The position numbers and the translations under genes are program-made. This document shows, piece by piece, positions 25,700-33,771 of a stretch of DNA of 64,000 bases (its first letter is position 1; every line of letters starts with the position of its first letter). The notes beneath the pieces are model-generated. The model was not told where the DNA came from. It saw only the letters and a list, made by a program, of their open reading frames with translations, and made no database searches. Where the stretch lies: NCBI RefSeq assembly GCF_017696275.1, contig NZ_JAAORF010000003.1, forward strand, positions 310,001 through 374,000. Direction: 5' to 3'. Origin of the DNA: Prochlorococcus marinus XMU1405 (lineage in GTDB: Bacteria > Cyanobacteriota > Cyanobacteriia > PCC-6307 > Cyanobiaceae).

Positions 25700-25807
25700 A
25701 TGGAAAAATCATTTCTGAATTTTATTTATTGGATCTTAGTTAAGTCAGCTGAAAGTTACTACGGAGATTCATTAAAAACAGAAGTACCATATACACCTTA
25801 TTTTTAG
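25700..25807 (+). CDS. small YW-x-L-x-KSAES family protein, 35 aa
   Basis: ATG start. MEKSFLNFIYWILVKSAESY then YGDSLKTEVPYTPYF. Paralogue of 21266-21385 over the first ~25 residues. The upstream region lacks the start-codon hairpin of that copy. Confidence 0.65.
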   Translation: MEKSFLNFIYWILVKSAESYYGDSLKTEVPYTPYF

Positions 25808-25874
25808 TTTTGGTGGACCCTAACTTTTAATATTAGATTTCTATTTTAAGAGTTATTAGTTTGAAATTAATTTT

Positions 25875-26033
25875 TCAAAAAACACAATATGGGTTACTTT
25901 TAGATTCACTACAAAATAATCTCTTACGTTGAATTTCTTTTACTGATTGTGAATAAATTTTAGAAGTAAGGATGGCTCCAAAATTAACTAAAACTACATT
26001 TAGAAGCAGTAGCTCAATTGCGAGGTTGGTCAT
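25875..26033 (-). CDS. small membrane protein, 52 aa
   Basis: ATG with a strong AGGAGGG site. MTNLAIELLLLNVVLVNFGA is a TM helix; the tail (VKEIQRKRLFCSESKSNPYC) is basic with two cysteines. The first residues match the product at 23604-23705. Confidence 0.6.
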   Translation of the reverse strand: MTNLAIELLLLNVVLVNFGAILTSKIYSQSVKEIQRKRLFCSESKSNPYCVF

Positions 26034-26110
26034 AAGATTACCCTCCTAAAATTTATATAAAAACACTACAACGTTAAAATAGGTATTGAATAGAGTTTAA
26101 ATTCCTATTT

Positions 26111-26275
26111 TTAGCCATCGAGATTCTTTAGTACTGGATTAGGTTCACAATTTTCGACGCATTCTTCTAAAGACTTTTCAGAATTACTCTTAATTTCGCA
26201 ACTACGAAGACAATCATAGAAGGCATACTTGGGATCTAATTCATTTTTGAATTGTTTATTTCTAAAAGTATTCAT
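26111..26275 (-). CDS. small twin-CX3C protein, 54 aa
   Basis: MNTFRNKQFKNELDPKYAFY leads to DCLRSCEIKS and EECVENCEPN: two C-x3-C motifs about 15 residues apart, as in 5575-5733. Such pairs usually form a disulfide- or metal-held helical hairpin. It starts 2 nt after the stop of 26278-26385, so the two share a transcript. Confidence 0.65.
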   Translation of the reverse strand: MNTFRNKQFKNELDPKYAFYDCLRSCEIKSNSEKSLEECVENCEPNPVLKNLDG

Positions 26276-26277
26276 GA

Positions 26278-26385
26278 TCAAACTCCCTTTGATTTTTTTT
26301 CAAGTTGATTAATTAATTTATCCAACCAAAGAGTGTTATTTATCTTTTTTGTGTTTTTAAAGTATTTCATTTTGTAAGTACTCAT
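26278..26385 (-). CDS. small NT-x-WLD-x-LIN family protein, 35 aa
   Basis: ATG with GGAGG upstream. MSTYKMKYFKNTKKINNTLW then LDKLINQLEKKSKGV. Shares MST and NT-x-WLD-x-LIN with 25357-25473. First gene of a two-gene unit with the twin-CX3C protein. Confidence 0.6.
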   Translation of the reverse strand: MSTYKMKYFKNTKKINNTLWLDKLINQLEKKSKGV

Positions 26386-26575
26386 GAAGTAAAACCTCCA
26401 ATCAGTGGAACTAATTTAAAGGTGATGATTCAAATTTACTAGAGCAAAAATACTGATTATGAATTAAGTGAAATATTTTAAAAACGATTAATTTATAGTT
26501 TGTATTTTAGGTATTAAAACTCTTGATTCTTGTATATAACTAATACTAAAAAACTTCTAAAAAAGAGGGTTAATT

Positions 26576-26746
26576 ATGACTTACGGAAATCTAATTAAAA
26601 ATAAAATTCAATATGCATTTGGTGGTTTGTTTGACACGTTATCGATTGAGAGAAAACTAACTGATGCTCAAATGGAATGTATGCAATTCGGAATTTGTGA
26701 TTATGCTCCAAGACAAGTTGAGGAAGTTCCCTTTTTTCATTATTAA
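26576..26746 (+). CDS. small hypothetical protein, 56 aa
   Basis: ATG with AGAGGG upstream. MTYGNLIKNKIQYAFGGLFD, then TLSIERKLTDAQMECMQFGI and CDYAPRQVEEVPFFHY; two cysteines seven residues apart. Soluble; no family recognised. Confidence 0.55.
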   Translation: MTYGNLIKNKIQYAFGGLFDTLSIERKLTDAQMECMQFGICDYAPRQVEEVPFFHY

Positions 26747-26773
26747 TTTGAATTTATTTTAAACGAAGCGCAA

Positions 26774-27082
26774 TTAGCTCCTCCTCACCCAATCAGGAGA
26801 TCCACTAAACCAATCAGCAAGATCATCATTTTTGGGATCGAAATGATTTTCAGTTTCTAAACCATCAAGGCCAAGATTCTGGATAAGTCCATTTATTCCA
26901 TCTGATTTTTGCTTACCATATCTCCTCAAGCTATTAGCTTTCTTAAGCCATGTCCATATAGTTGAATTATGTTTTGAAAGCTTTTCAATATAAATTCTTT
27001 CTTCCAATGAGACTGGTTTATCTTGTGAAATTCTCTTAACGATATTCTGAATTTTTAAACGAGTATTGTTTGTTAAAAACAT
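26774..27082 (-). CDS. hypothetical protein, 102 aa
   Basis: MFLTNNTRLKIQNIVKRISQ, then a helical section (SLEERIYIEKLSKHNSTIWT), and a C-terminal NDDLADWFSGSPDWVRRS that looks conserved-type. Soluble and mostly helical. I do not recognise the family. Convergent with the gene at 26576, 27 nt away. Confidence 0.65.
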   Translation of the reverse strand: MFLTNNTRLKIQNIVKRISQDKPVSLEERIYIEKLSKHNSTIWTWLKKANSLRRYGKQKSDGINGLIQNLGLDGLETENHFDPKNDDLADWFSGSPDWVRRS

Positions 27083-27395
27083 TTTAAGAAAAGAAGTTAA
27101 TGTTTTATAGAAGTTTTTTTTATATATGTCTTGTCAATCTTTATTTCAAGAAAAAGTATGTTTTAGGAGGTTTTCAAGGACAAAAATAAGCATTTAGAGA
27201 CAGGTATATTTAATTGGTAATAACGACTACTTAAGTCGATTTATATAACTTATACATCAACCACTCTCTTATAAGTTTCTCTACCTAATTTAAGATTTAA
27301 TTTAGAAAAAAAATAAGGAAAATTACATATTTAATTGATTTATACTTAAAAAAATAAACCCTCTTTTTTCAGGCAAAAATTTAAATTTAAAACAA
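27083..27395. other. intergenic, short hairpin only
   Basis: 313 nt. The only structure is CGACT-ACTTA-AGTCG near 27227. I see no gene; the 3' end should hold the promoter of the hydrolase gene. Confidence 0.45.
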
Positions 27396-28112
27396 ATGAA
27401 AGGGAAGTGGATAAACATTTATAGTTCCGATTTACCTCTTAGATCTTGGTGGGTAGATTCAATTAATGAATGTGAATATATATCTATAGTTTTACCAGAG
27501 GTATTTGGGATAAATAATTGGATAAGGAATTTTTCTAAAAAATTAGCAAAAAAAAATATATCTGCACTAGCCTTACCCCTTTACGGTAGAACAGCTCCAA
27601 AAATGGATCTGTCATACAGTGAAGATGACTTAAAATTAGGAAGACATCATAAAAATTTAACTACTTCAAAAAATATTATTCAAGATGTTTCTGCTGCTAT
27701 AAATTGGGTTAAAGAAAAATATCCAAGAAAGAAGATCTCAATAATTGGATTTTGTTTTGGGGGCCATGCAGCACTTATTGCTTCTTCATTAGAAGGAATA
27801 GAAACTTCATTTTGTTTTTATGGAGCAGGAGTTACAACACCAAGATCAGATACTAATTTTGCACCATTAGATTTACTTGAAAAAGTTTCTGGAAAATTAA
27901 ATTTTATTTGTGGTTCTTCAGATAAATTAATTCCCTTAAAAGATAGATTAGAAATCAAAAAAAAATTTAGGAAAGTAGATCCATTAGAAGAGAGATTTAT
28001 TTATGTTGAAGTTAAAGGAGCTGATCATGGCTTTATGTGCGAAGAGAGAGAATCCTTCAATCAAGATGCATCATCAATTGGTTGGAATCTATTGATGAAA
28101 GAATTTAGTTAA
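27396..28112 (+). CDS. dienelactone hydrolase family protein
   Basis: 238 aa alpha/beta hydrolase. LPEVFGINNWIRNF (~33-46) is the family's early loop; GFCFGG (118-123) is the nucleophile elbow with Cys120; Asp176 (GSSDKLIP) and His211 (GADHGF) complete the Cys-Asp-His triad of dienelactone hydrolases. It hydrolyses a lactone or ester; cyanobacterial substrates are not established. Length is typical, so intact. Confidence 0.88.
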   Translation: MKGKWINIYSSDLPLRSWWVDSINECEYISIVLPEVFGINNWIRNFSKKLAKKNISALALPLYGRTAPKMDLSYSEDDLKLGRHHKNLTTSKNIIQDVSAAINWVKEKYPRKKISIIGFCFGGHAALIASSLEGIETSFCFYGAGVTTPRSDTNFAPLDLLEKVSGKLNFICGSSDKLIPLKDRLEIKKKFRKVDPLEERFIYVEVKGADHGFMCEERESFNQDASSIGWNLLMKEFS

Positions 28113-28315
28113 CAAAAATCTTATGGTTGCTATCCTGATTGGCAGATGGTATTAAATTACTAATGAAGGAATTACAGGAGAATTCTATCTATCAAATAAA
28201 AATCTTCCTAGGTATTTAACCTAAACAGATCTATTAAATACTAAAGATTTACTGATACTTATTAATTTTCTCGTATCTAATAAAGGAACTCAGTAGCAAT
28301 AATCAAAAAACCTAC

Positions 28316-28503
28316 CCTAACATAGACTTTGATGGACAATAAATTCATATCCAAAGAAGTTATCCAAACTTTATTCAAACCATATATATTCGCCGAGATT
28401 CCATGATGCAACAGGAACCTAGCTACTGGCCAATGAAAAGTACATCTGACTAGCTATTAATGGGATATTAAGGAATCGTAATTTTTTATAAAATTCACTC
28501 AAA
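28316..28503 (+). repeat. att-like composite repeat, copy A
   Basis: ACTTTGATGGACAATAAATT, then TCCAAAC and TTCAAAC at 11-nt spacing, then a core (28402-28446) resembling the EVE-gene 5' end (CCTAGCTACTGGCCAATGAA), then AGCTATTAATGGGAT, GGAATCGTAATTTTTT and CACTCAAAC. Compare copies B and D. It lies just beyond the dienelactone-hydrolase-like gene and marks the left edge of the island. Confidence 0.6.
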
Positions 28504-28582
28504 CTTTTGACGAAATTTAGAGCAAAAAAAAGTTGCTCTTACACTTGAGTAGGGGCTGCTTTTTGGGAACGCGGATAAAATT

Positions 28583-29851
28583 TTAGAATTTAAAGGTTGC
28601 GCCTGCACCAAAAGCTGTTCTATCAATAAAAGTAGTTTCGGTATTATCACCCATTGCGAAGGAAATACCTCCCGTGATTTCCATAGAATCATTTAGATCG
28701 TATGAATAATAAATTTCTGCAAATTCTCCAAGTGAATCTGCAAGAGCTGTATTACCAACTGTTCTATAAAAGTCAGAAGACTTAATAGCTGCCGATAAAA
28801 CACCTTCACCAAGTTCATGATCAATACCAAAGTGAGCTTCGTTAATTTCCTCAACTATACTTCCAGGTACTTCTCCTGATAAAACTCCCATCGATACACT
28901 TAATGTTGTTTTACCTTCATTAAAGTTCCAATAACCTCCAATACTTGTAGAACTTGCTGCTATCTCGGCAAACCCAAGGGAAGCACAAGTTTCATAGTCT
29001 GCGATAGGCGCACAAACATCATTGAGAACGTTATAAATAAAACCAAGTCCATAATTTTCTCCGTCATATCCAGCTGATAAGGTAAAAGTATCACCTCCTT
29101 CTTTGGTAAGTAAACCATCTGAATTACCTGCACTCATACCAATAACACTTGCGGAGGTATTAAATCCATTATCAAAAGTACGTGCAATAGCTACACCAGA
29201 ACCAGTTATCCCAGGAGCGTAATAGAAATCAGCAGCAGTTATCCCACCATTTGATCCAGCCATGAAAAACTTATCAGAATATTTGGAGAGAGTTGTTGGC
29301 ATTAAATCATCACTATCTAATTTCGGTCCAACTGCCACCTCATAACTTCCTAGAGGAAATTGATAGTACATTGAAGTAACATTTAAAATATCAGCACCTC
29401 CACCTGAACTATCTAAATTAAAATCTATAGTTGGTAATCCTCCATTGCCTGTCTCAATACCGATATACAAATTATCATCTCCTGTAAAGGTAGTATTAAG
29501 GTCAAGGTCATAAGAATAAGTTGCTGTAACTGCTTCACTTATAACCGAACCATCAACAGCACCAACTTGAAAAGAAGCAGCTCCACTCATAGTTGTTGTT
29601 TCTGAGAAAGCGCCAGCTTCATATTCATTTTGTTGAGCCTCAAGACCATCAGCACTACCCTTAAGGTTTGCAAAATCTTTACTAACTTCTTTAATGAATG
29701 TTTCACTATCAAGCCTTGAAGATTTTTTTGCTTGACTGCGCACGTAATTATTTATTTCTTCAATGTTGACTATATCTGAAGATTGAACAGCGATCGGAGA
29801 AAGGAATCCTAATACCACAGGAGCGATTATTATTTTTTGAAAAAGTTTCAC
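28583..29851 (-). CDS. outer-membrane porin-like beta-barrel
   Basis: 422 aa with a signal peptide (about residues 1-24, ending AVQSS). Residues ~28-75 form a helical N-terminal segment (NIEEINNYVRSQAKKSSRLD). From about 85 onward Gly/Ser/Thr-rich alternating strands such as AATYSYDLDLNTTF-like segments and the final GAGATFKF mark a porin barrel with C-terminal Phe. Resembles picocyanobacterial porins, several of which respond to nutrient stress (family knowledge). Two cysteines flank DYETC in one loop. It sits between att-like copies A and B. Confidence 0.8.
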   Translation of the reverse strand: MKLFQKIIIAPVVLGFLSPIAVQSSDIVNIEEINNYVRSQAKKSSRLDSETFIKEVSKDFANLKGSADGLEAQQNEYEAGAFSETTTMSGAASFQVGAVDGSVISEAVTATYSYDLDLNTTFTGDDNLYIGIETGNGGLPTIDFNLDSSGGGADILNVTSMYYQFPLGSYEVAVGPKLDSDDLMPTTLSKYSDKFFMAGSNGGITAADFYYAPGITGSGVAIARTFDNGFNTSASVIGMSAGNSDGLLTKEGGDTFTLSAGYDGENYGLGFIYNVLNDVCAPIADYETCASLGFAEIAASSTSIGGYWNFNEGKTTLSVSMGVLSGEVPGSIVEEINEAHFGIDHELGEGVLSAAIKSSDFYRTVGNTALADSLGEFAEIYYSYDLNDSMEITGGISFAMGDNTETTFIDRTAFGAGATFKF

Positions 29852-30035
29852 AAAAATAGCCTCACACTATATCTAAATTTTCTACTTACTTTAATTATAA
29901 TTTACAAGAAGTCCAGCTAAAATAACCAAATTTTTAACCGTCATATATAAATTTATATCCATAAAATTTCAACAGAAATTCCTTAGGTCATAATTTAACT
30001 CTTTAGAACGAACGCATATACCCCTTACCACATAT

Positions 30036-30246
30036 CACTTTCCTAAATAGATAATTTGATAGATAATAAATTAATATGCGGGTTTCGAAACTATCAAATC
30101 AACACCTTATCCACACTCTACAATGTTCTTCTAATCCCTGAGTATGACTGAAAAAATTACTGTCTAACGAAAAGTGTGCGTGTCTAGCTATAACTAGAAT
30201 CTCAAGTAATCGTAATTTTTTACTCAAACTTTACTCAAACTTTTTC
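30036..30246 (+). repeat. att-like composite repeat, copy B
   Basis: CACTTTCCTAAATAGATAA, then GATAATAAATTAATA, TTATCCACAC (30108), the core ATGACTGAAAAAATTACTG (30144) with CTAACGAAAAGTGTGCG, then TAATCGTAATTTTTT and two ACTCAAAC units at 11-nt spacing (30221-30243). Same order as copy D. Confidence 0.7.
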
Positions 30247-30286
30247 ATTTAAAGAACTACTTTTTTTTCGAATTTTTAAATAAGAA

Positions 30287-30913
30287 TTAGAATCTTACTC
30301 TTAAACCAATGGTTCCATTAGTATAGTTTCCATTAGTTATGGTAATTGTTCCGTTATTAACTGTATCAAATGTAAGTTCTGGAACTATTGTTGTCTCTCC
30401 TTTAAAGAAAACTTCTACCGCCTCAGATGTCTTGTAACTTAAACCATAACCAATCCCATAAGATAGACCTGATGCAGAATCTCCGTCAATATCAACAGTA
30501 GAGCTTCCTATTGATGCACCGATAAAAGGACTCCATAGTTTATCTTCACGGAAATCATAATAAACTGAAGCCATTAATGAATCAATTGTAGTGTCAGTTT
30601 CAATATCAAATCCAAGCCATGAAGTCCCATCAGATTGTCCCCTAACCCAATTACCTTCAATACGCGTTTTCCCGAAATCATAACCTACTCCTAAATCAAG
30701 TCCTAAACCTGCGTCAAACTCAATATCTGAATTTACATTTTCTACATCAATATCTCCAACTTGACTACCTCCTATACTACCGGTGAAGTAAGTTCCCTTT
30801 GTTGAATATTCATTTGCAATTAAAGGAGCACTTAGTAAAGATAAGCCTGCAAAGGTAGTTGATAAAAAATGACTAAAATTTTTCATAGAATTCAAATTAA
30901 TAAATTTATTCAT
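30287..30913 (-). CDS. outer-membrane beta-barrel protein, 208 aa
   Basis: A signal peptide ends near ANEYS (about residue 37); an internal Met (residue 10) may be the true start. Then eight-strand-like Gly/aromatic repeats (YFTGSIGGSQVGDIDVEN; LGLDLGVGYDFGKTRIEG; LWSPFIGASIGSS) and a terminal GTIGLRVRF: an OmpA/Opa-like membrane-anchoring barrel. No periplasmic domain. Bracketed by copies B and C. Confidence 0.75.
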   Translation of the reverse strand: MNKFINLNSMKNFSHFLSTTFAGLSLLSAPLIANEYSTKGTYFTGSIGGSQVGDIDVENVNSDIEFDAGLGLDLGVGYDFGKTRIEGNWVRGQSDGTSWLGFDIETDTTIDSLMASVYYDFREDKLWSPFIGASIGSSTVDIDGDSASGLSYGIGYGLSYKTSEAVEVFFKGETTIVPELTFDTVNNGTITITNGNYTNGTIGLRVRF

Positions 30914-30987
30914 ATTACGAATTTAAAAAATATTCTATAAATATCTTGAACTAAATATAATTTTTTCAATACTACAACCATACATAA

Positions 30988-31190
30988 CTTACCTTAATAG
31001 AAACTTTGATGAATGATAAAAAAATAAAAAGAATTCTGATTTCAGTAAAAATTTTAGCAAAACCAATTTCCTTAAACTGATTGATATGACTGAAATAAAT
31101 TGCTGGCTAATGAACCATGTGCCAGTAGTTTTAGCAGGGGCTTTCAAAAATCAAATAAATTCCGTCCACACCTCGTCCACACTTTTCACG
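30988..31190 (+). repeat. att-like composite repeat, copy C
   Basis: TTAATAGAAACTTTGATGAA, then a core at 31085 (ATGACTGAAATAAATTGCTG, GCTAATGAA), then GTCCACAC twice at 11-nt spacing (31161-31183). It runs directly into the terminator module at 31190. Half of the composite (upstream arm) is lost or rearranged. Confidence 0.6.
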
Positions 31191-31233
31191 ATTGACAGTC
31201 TATCTGCAATAAGGGGCAATTAGCTCCTTTTTT
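31190..31233 (+). terminator. repeat-family terminator module
   Basis: GATTGACAGTCTATCTGC followed by AAGGGGC-AATTA-GCTCCTT and a T-run. Directly adjoins att-like copy C on one side and the stop of the DsrE-like gene on the other. Confidence 0.55.
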
Positions 31234-31609
31234 AATAGCAAAGTACGCTATCCGCTTTAATTGATTCTTCAACTAGAACATCTGGCATAACAAACTCTGC
31301 AGTATATCCATCTAGAAGTTTCTCATCGTAACCCCTAGATTTAGCAGACATTCCTGAGACATATATGGTAATTTTTGAGCTCTTTAAATTTTGAAGATGT
31401 TCGTATAAATCTCCAGTACCTTGACCAACTATTTCACCAGCTTTTTTGCAATTTAATATTTGTACTCCGTCTCCTGCTAGAAAAAGTGTTACTTTATGAT
31501 CGTTTTTTTCTGCAGTAAGGGCAACTAATAAACCTAAAGTAATTTTATTTTTAGATTCTAAACCGCTGTAAATATGTACTAACACTCTATTGTCGGTAAT
31601 GATAGACAT
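31232..31609 (-). CDS. DsrE/DsrF-like family protein
   Basis: 125 aa. Alpha/beta fold with VLVHIYSGLES, TLGLLVALTAEKNDHKVTLF and LAGDGVQIL (about 45-53), typical of DsrE/YchN proteins, then a YVSGMSAKSRGYDE loop. Family members take part in sulfur transfer or redox, usually via one Cys; Cys54 and a C-terminal Cys (residue 124) are present here. Function unproven. ATG with GGAGG upstream. Confidence 0.75.
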   Translation of the reverse strand: MSIITDNRVLVHIYSGLESKNKITLGLLVALTAEKNDHKVTLFLAGDGVQILNCKKAGEIVGQGTGDLYEHLQNLKSSKITIYVSGMSAKSRGYDEKLLDGYTAEFVMPDVLVEESIKADSVLCY

Positions 31610-31907
31610 TTAATCCTCCCTAAATTTTGTTTTTGTATCCTAATTAAAATCTATTTTCAATAGCTGTTTTTTTATGAAACGCTTATTACTTGCACCTCTT
31701 TCTTATTGGCAGATGGCTATTAATTATTAAAAATAGCCCCAAAATATAGAAGTCTTCTTCCAACCTTTTTCCATAAATGATTGCGAATAATAGATTTATA
31801 CAACACGATTTTTTGCCAATTTTCTTGCTTTTTCCTTATTTTTTCGTAAGGATGCGTATATAGGCTCTAATTTGCTCTAAAAAACTGTCACATGGGGGTT
31901 TACGATT

Positions 31908-32177
31908 ATGGAAATTCCAGACGAAATGTTGAAAGAAATTAGAGAAAGTGGATACAATCAAGAGCTTGTATATAACTACATAAGAGAACTATTAAACAGC
32001 GATAAACAAATTAATGAAAACAACAATCTAGAGCTTATAGACAATTACTTATTAGACAAAGATCTAAAAGAACCTGCTGCTGAGATACAGATGGCAGCAG
32101 AGCTTATAGACAATTACTTATTAGATAAAAGATTTATGAGAGAGCTTGAAGATGATAAAGAATATGATGCTGCTTAA
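31908..32177 (+). CDS. small acidic protein with internal duplication, 89 aa
   Basis: MEIPDEMLKEIRESGYNQEL, then ELIDNYLLDK occurs twice, about 26 residues apart (residues 42-51 and 65-74). Acidic and helical; the duplicated decapeptide may be a repeated interface. No family recognised. Confidence 0.65.
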   Translation: MEIPDEMLKEIRESGYNQELVYNYIRELLNSDKQINENNNLELIDNYLLDKDLKEPAAEIQMAAELIDNYLLDKRFMRELEDDKEYDAA

Positions 32178-32248
32178 TTAGATAAAGTACCTATTTTTCT
32201 CAATTTATTTAAAGGTTATTCTTTTGAGCAAATAACAGGATTAAAACA

Positions 32249-32371
32249 ATGATGAAACTTGCAATCATTTTTTTACCAATATTATTTGCAGTTATTTGGG
32301 CTGCTTTTATAGGTTTAAGAATAAATAAAGTAGAAACTAGAGATGGAAAAAGAAAATTAATTAATTACTAA
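32249..32371 (+). CDS. small membrane protein MMKLAIIF family, 40 aa (copy 1)
   Basis: MMKLAIIFLPILFAVIWAAF is the TM helix, then GLRINKVETRDGKRKLINY. Nearly identical to 36188-36310, including the upstream DNA (TAGATAAAGTACCTAT, AATAACAGGATTAAAA). Size and layout resemble photosystem accessory peptides but no known one is matched. Confidence 0.7.
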   Translation: MMKLAIIFLPILFAVIWAAFIGLRINKVETRDGKRKLINY

Positions 32372-32373
32372 TT

Positions 32374-32419
32374 GATTGACAGTCGATCTAACATAGAGGG
32401 ATAAAACCCTCTTTTTTTT
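32374..32419 (+). terminator. repeat-family terminator module
   Basis: GATTGACAGTCGATCTAA then AGAGGG-ATAAAA-CCCTCT and a T8 run, 2 nt after the stop of the MMKLAIIF gene. Best preserved copy with that at 22547. Confidence 0.75.
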
Positions 32420-32420
32420 G

Positions 32421-32609
32421 ATGAGAAATAAATTTAAAAGATCAGCTTTTTTTGATATTTCTGATGACCTTTTCTATCGAATATCATTAATAGGATTTTT
32501 AGTTGTTTTTAGCTCAATGGTATTTTTTCTAACGAAATATAGAGAAAAAAAAGTTAATAATATAAGCCATATTTCCATAACTGAACAAATTAAATTTTTA
32601 AAGCATTAA
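32421..32609 (+). CDS. small membrane protein, 62 aa
   Basis: ATG at 32421 (MRNKFKRSAFFDISDDLFYR), following an in-frame TTG. One TM helix (about 22-39), then a basic tail. Its stop overlaps the next start (TAATG). Confidence 0.55.
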   Translation: MRNKFKRSAFFDISDDLFYRISLIGFLVVFSSMVFFLTKYREKKVNNISHISITEQIKFLKH

Positions 32610-32962
32610 TGCAAAGATTTATAATTTCACCGTTATTTGCTTTATCTAGGTTTTTTATAAATATTTACGGAATATTTTTAAAGTTTTTTCTTCAATTAAA
32701 TGGTGGCTATTGGTCAAGAATTGGTTTAACCGAAAATATTACAGGGGAAAGAATTAAAAAAAGAAGATTATATATCTTGCCTTTTTATATTCTTCTGGCT
32801 TTATTGTTTGGATTACTATCTGCTCTATATTGGTATTTTATTATTCTCCATGTACCACTTTCAATAGAAAGATATTTAAGTCCATTGAATAACAATATTG
32901 CTTTAATAATTGCTTTTGCTACTTTCTTTGGTTGGCTTTATATTCTTTGTAAAACAAAATAA
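32609..32962 (+). CDS. membrane protein, 117 aa
   Basis: Coupled to the preceding gene (TAATG). Hydrophobic N-terminus (MQRFIISPLFALSRFFINIY), then WSRIGLTENITGERIKKRRL and two TM helices (about 55-78 and 95-113). No family recognised. Confidence 0.6.
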   Translation: MQRFIISPLFALSRFFINIYGIFLKFFLQLNGGYWSRIGLTENITGERIKKRRLYILPFYILLALLFGLLSALYWYFIILHVPLSIERYLSPLNNNIALIIAFATFFGWLYILCKTK

Positions 32963-33039
32963 ATAAAATGCTTACTAAGATATGATGTGGTCTGATGATT
33001 AAAGATTTAATTAATCATGATTAAATCAATCTTAAGGAT

Positions 33040-33383
33040 TCATGCAAAATATTTGAGACCGATTACTTTATTTATACGACAGTTCTGGTGATCGACTCGA
33101 CCAAGGTTGACCAACTAGATCTTCACTAGCCAATGGTCTGCAACACCAAGGTAAATTAACTTTTCTAACCTTTACGGAAAGTAAGTTAAGTGATCAGAAA
33201 TTAAACTTTCGGGATTAATTCTGAGCTATCTTAAAAATTAAGTCGTTTGTAAAGCATGAAGAAGTGAGTAATCACTTTTACTTCCAAAACTAATTTCTAA
33301 GAAAATTCTTAATCTGATTATTAAATAGATCTCCTTTCTGTCGTCACCATTAAAAAAAGACCTATAACAGGGTCTTTTTTTTA
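33040..33383 (+). ncRNA. candidate structured RNA ending in a terminator
   Basis: No reading frame, but a series of strong local helices: GGTTG-ACCA-A-CTAG against CTAG-TGGT-CAAC near 33108-33152; TTAACTT/AAGTTAA near 33157-33190; TCAGAA-TTAA/TTAATTCTGA near 33194-33226; AAGTGA/TCACTT near 33263-33278. It ends with AGACC/GGTCT plus T8 (33352-33383). That is a full transcript-like unit. It matches no RNA I recognise (not tmRNA, RNase P or SRP RNA). Confidence 0.5.
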
Positions 33384-33433
33384 TGTCTTAAATTTTATTG
33401 ATTTACTGTTAATCCACGAATAACTAAATATTT

Positions 33434-33565
33434 TTATCTCACTCTTTCACAATCAGTTAATGCTTTTTCAAAAGTAGAAAAGAAAGTACTAATGCTATTC
33501 AATGCAACCAACAAAAGAACTACTGATCTTCCATGTTGATTTAATTGAAGTGTTCTTTGAGTCAT
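33434..33565 (-). CDS. small hypothetical protein, 43 aa
   Basis: MTQRTLQLNQHGRSVVLLLV then ALNSISTFFSTFEKALTDCE. A central hydrophobic stretch and one Cys. It begins 4 nt after the stop of the gene at 33570-33752. Confidence 0.5.
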   Translation of the reverse strand: MTQRTLQLNQHGRSVVLLLVALNSISTFFSTFEKALTDCERVR

Positions 33566-33569
33566 ACTT

Positions 33570-33752
33570 TTAATAATCTTCGTTGTAATCGGAGGGACTA
33601 CCAGTTAAAGAACAAACAACTGATTCCTCTTTTTTCATTTCTTTTATTTCCATTATTGGTCTGCCCATTTTCTTAAGAACATTTATATCTTCTTTAGTCT
33701 GACAGCGAGCAATTATGTTTCCTTTTTGATCAAAGCAACTGTAGTAAGTCAT
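33570..33752 (-). CDS. small hypothetical protein, 60 aa
   Basis: MTYYSCFDQKGNIIARCQTK, then EDINVLKKMGRPIMEIKEMK and a tail with one more Cys (VVCSLTGSPSDYNEDY). The first 20 residues look like a beta-hairpin with paired cysteines. Coupled to the next gene; divergent from the 33.8-kb leader. Confidence 0.6.
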   Translation of the reverse strand: MTYYSCFDQKGNIIARCQTKEDINVLKKMGRPIMEIKEMKKEESVVCSLTGSPSDYNEDY

Positions 33753-33771
33753 TTTATTAAATGCAATTTAA

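Noticed and set aside
30108-30116. TTATCCACA, a perfect Escherichia coli-type DnaA box in copy B
   Set aside because: The matching positions in the other repeat copies diverge (TCCAAAC, ACCCAAAC), so it is better read as one variant of the 11-nt-spaced arm repeat.
28139-31740. Shared ATTGGCAGATGG near 28139 and 31712
   Set aside because: A 12-nt match with unrelated flanks is too short to call; noted as possible island debris.
33040-33383. tmRNA, RNase P RNA or SRP RNA
   Set aside because: No tag reading frame, CCA end, or the conserved RNase P or SRP core sequences are present.
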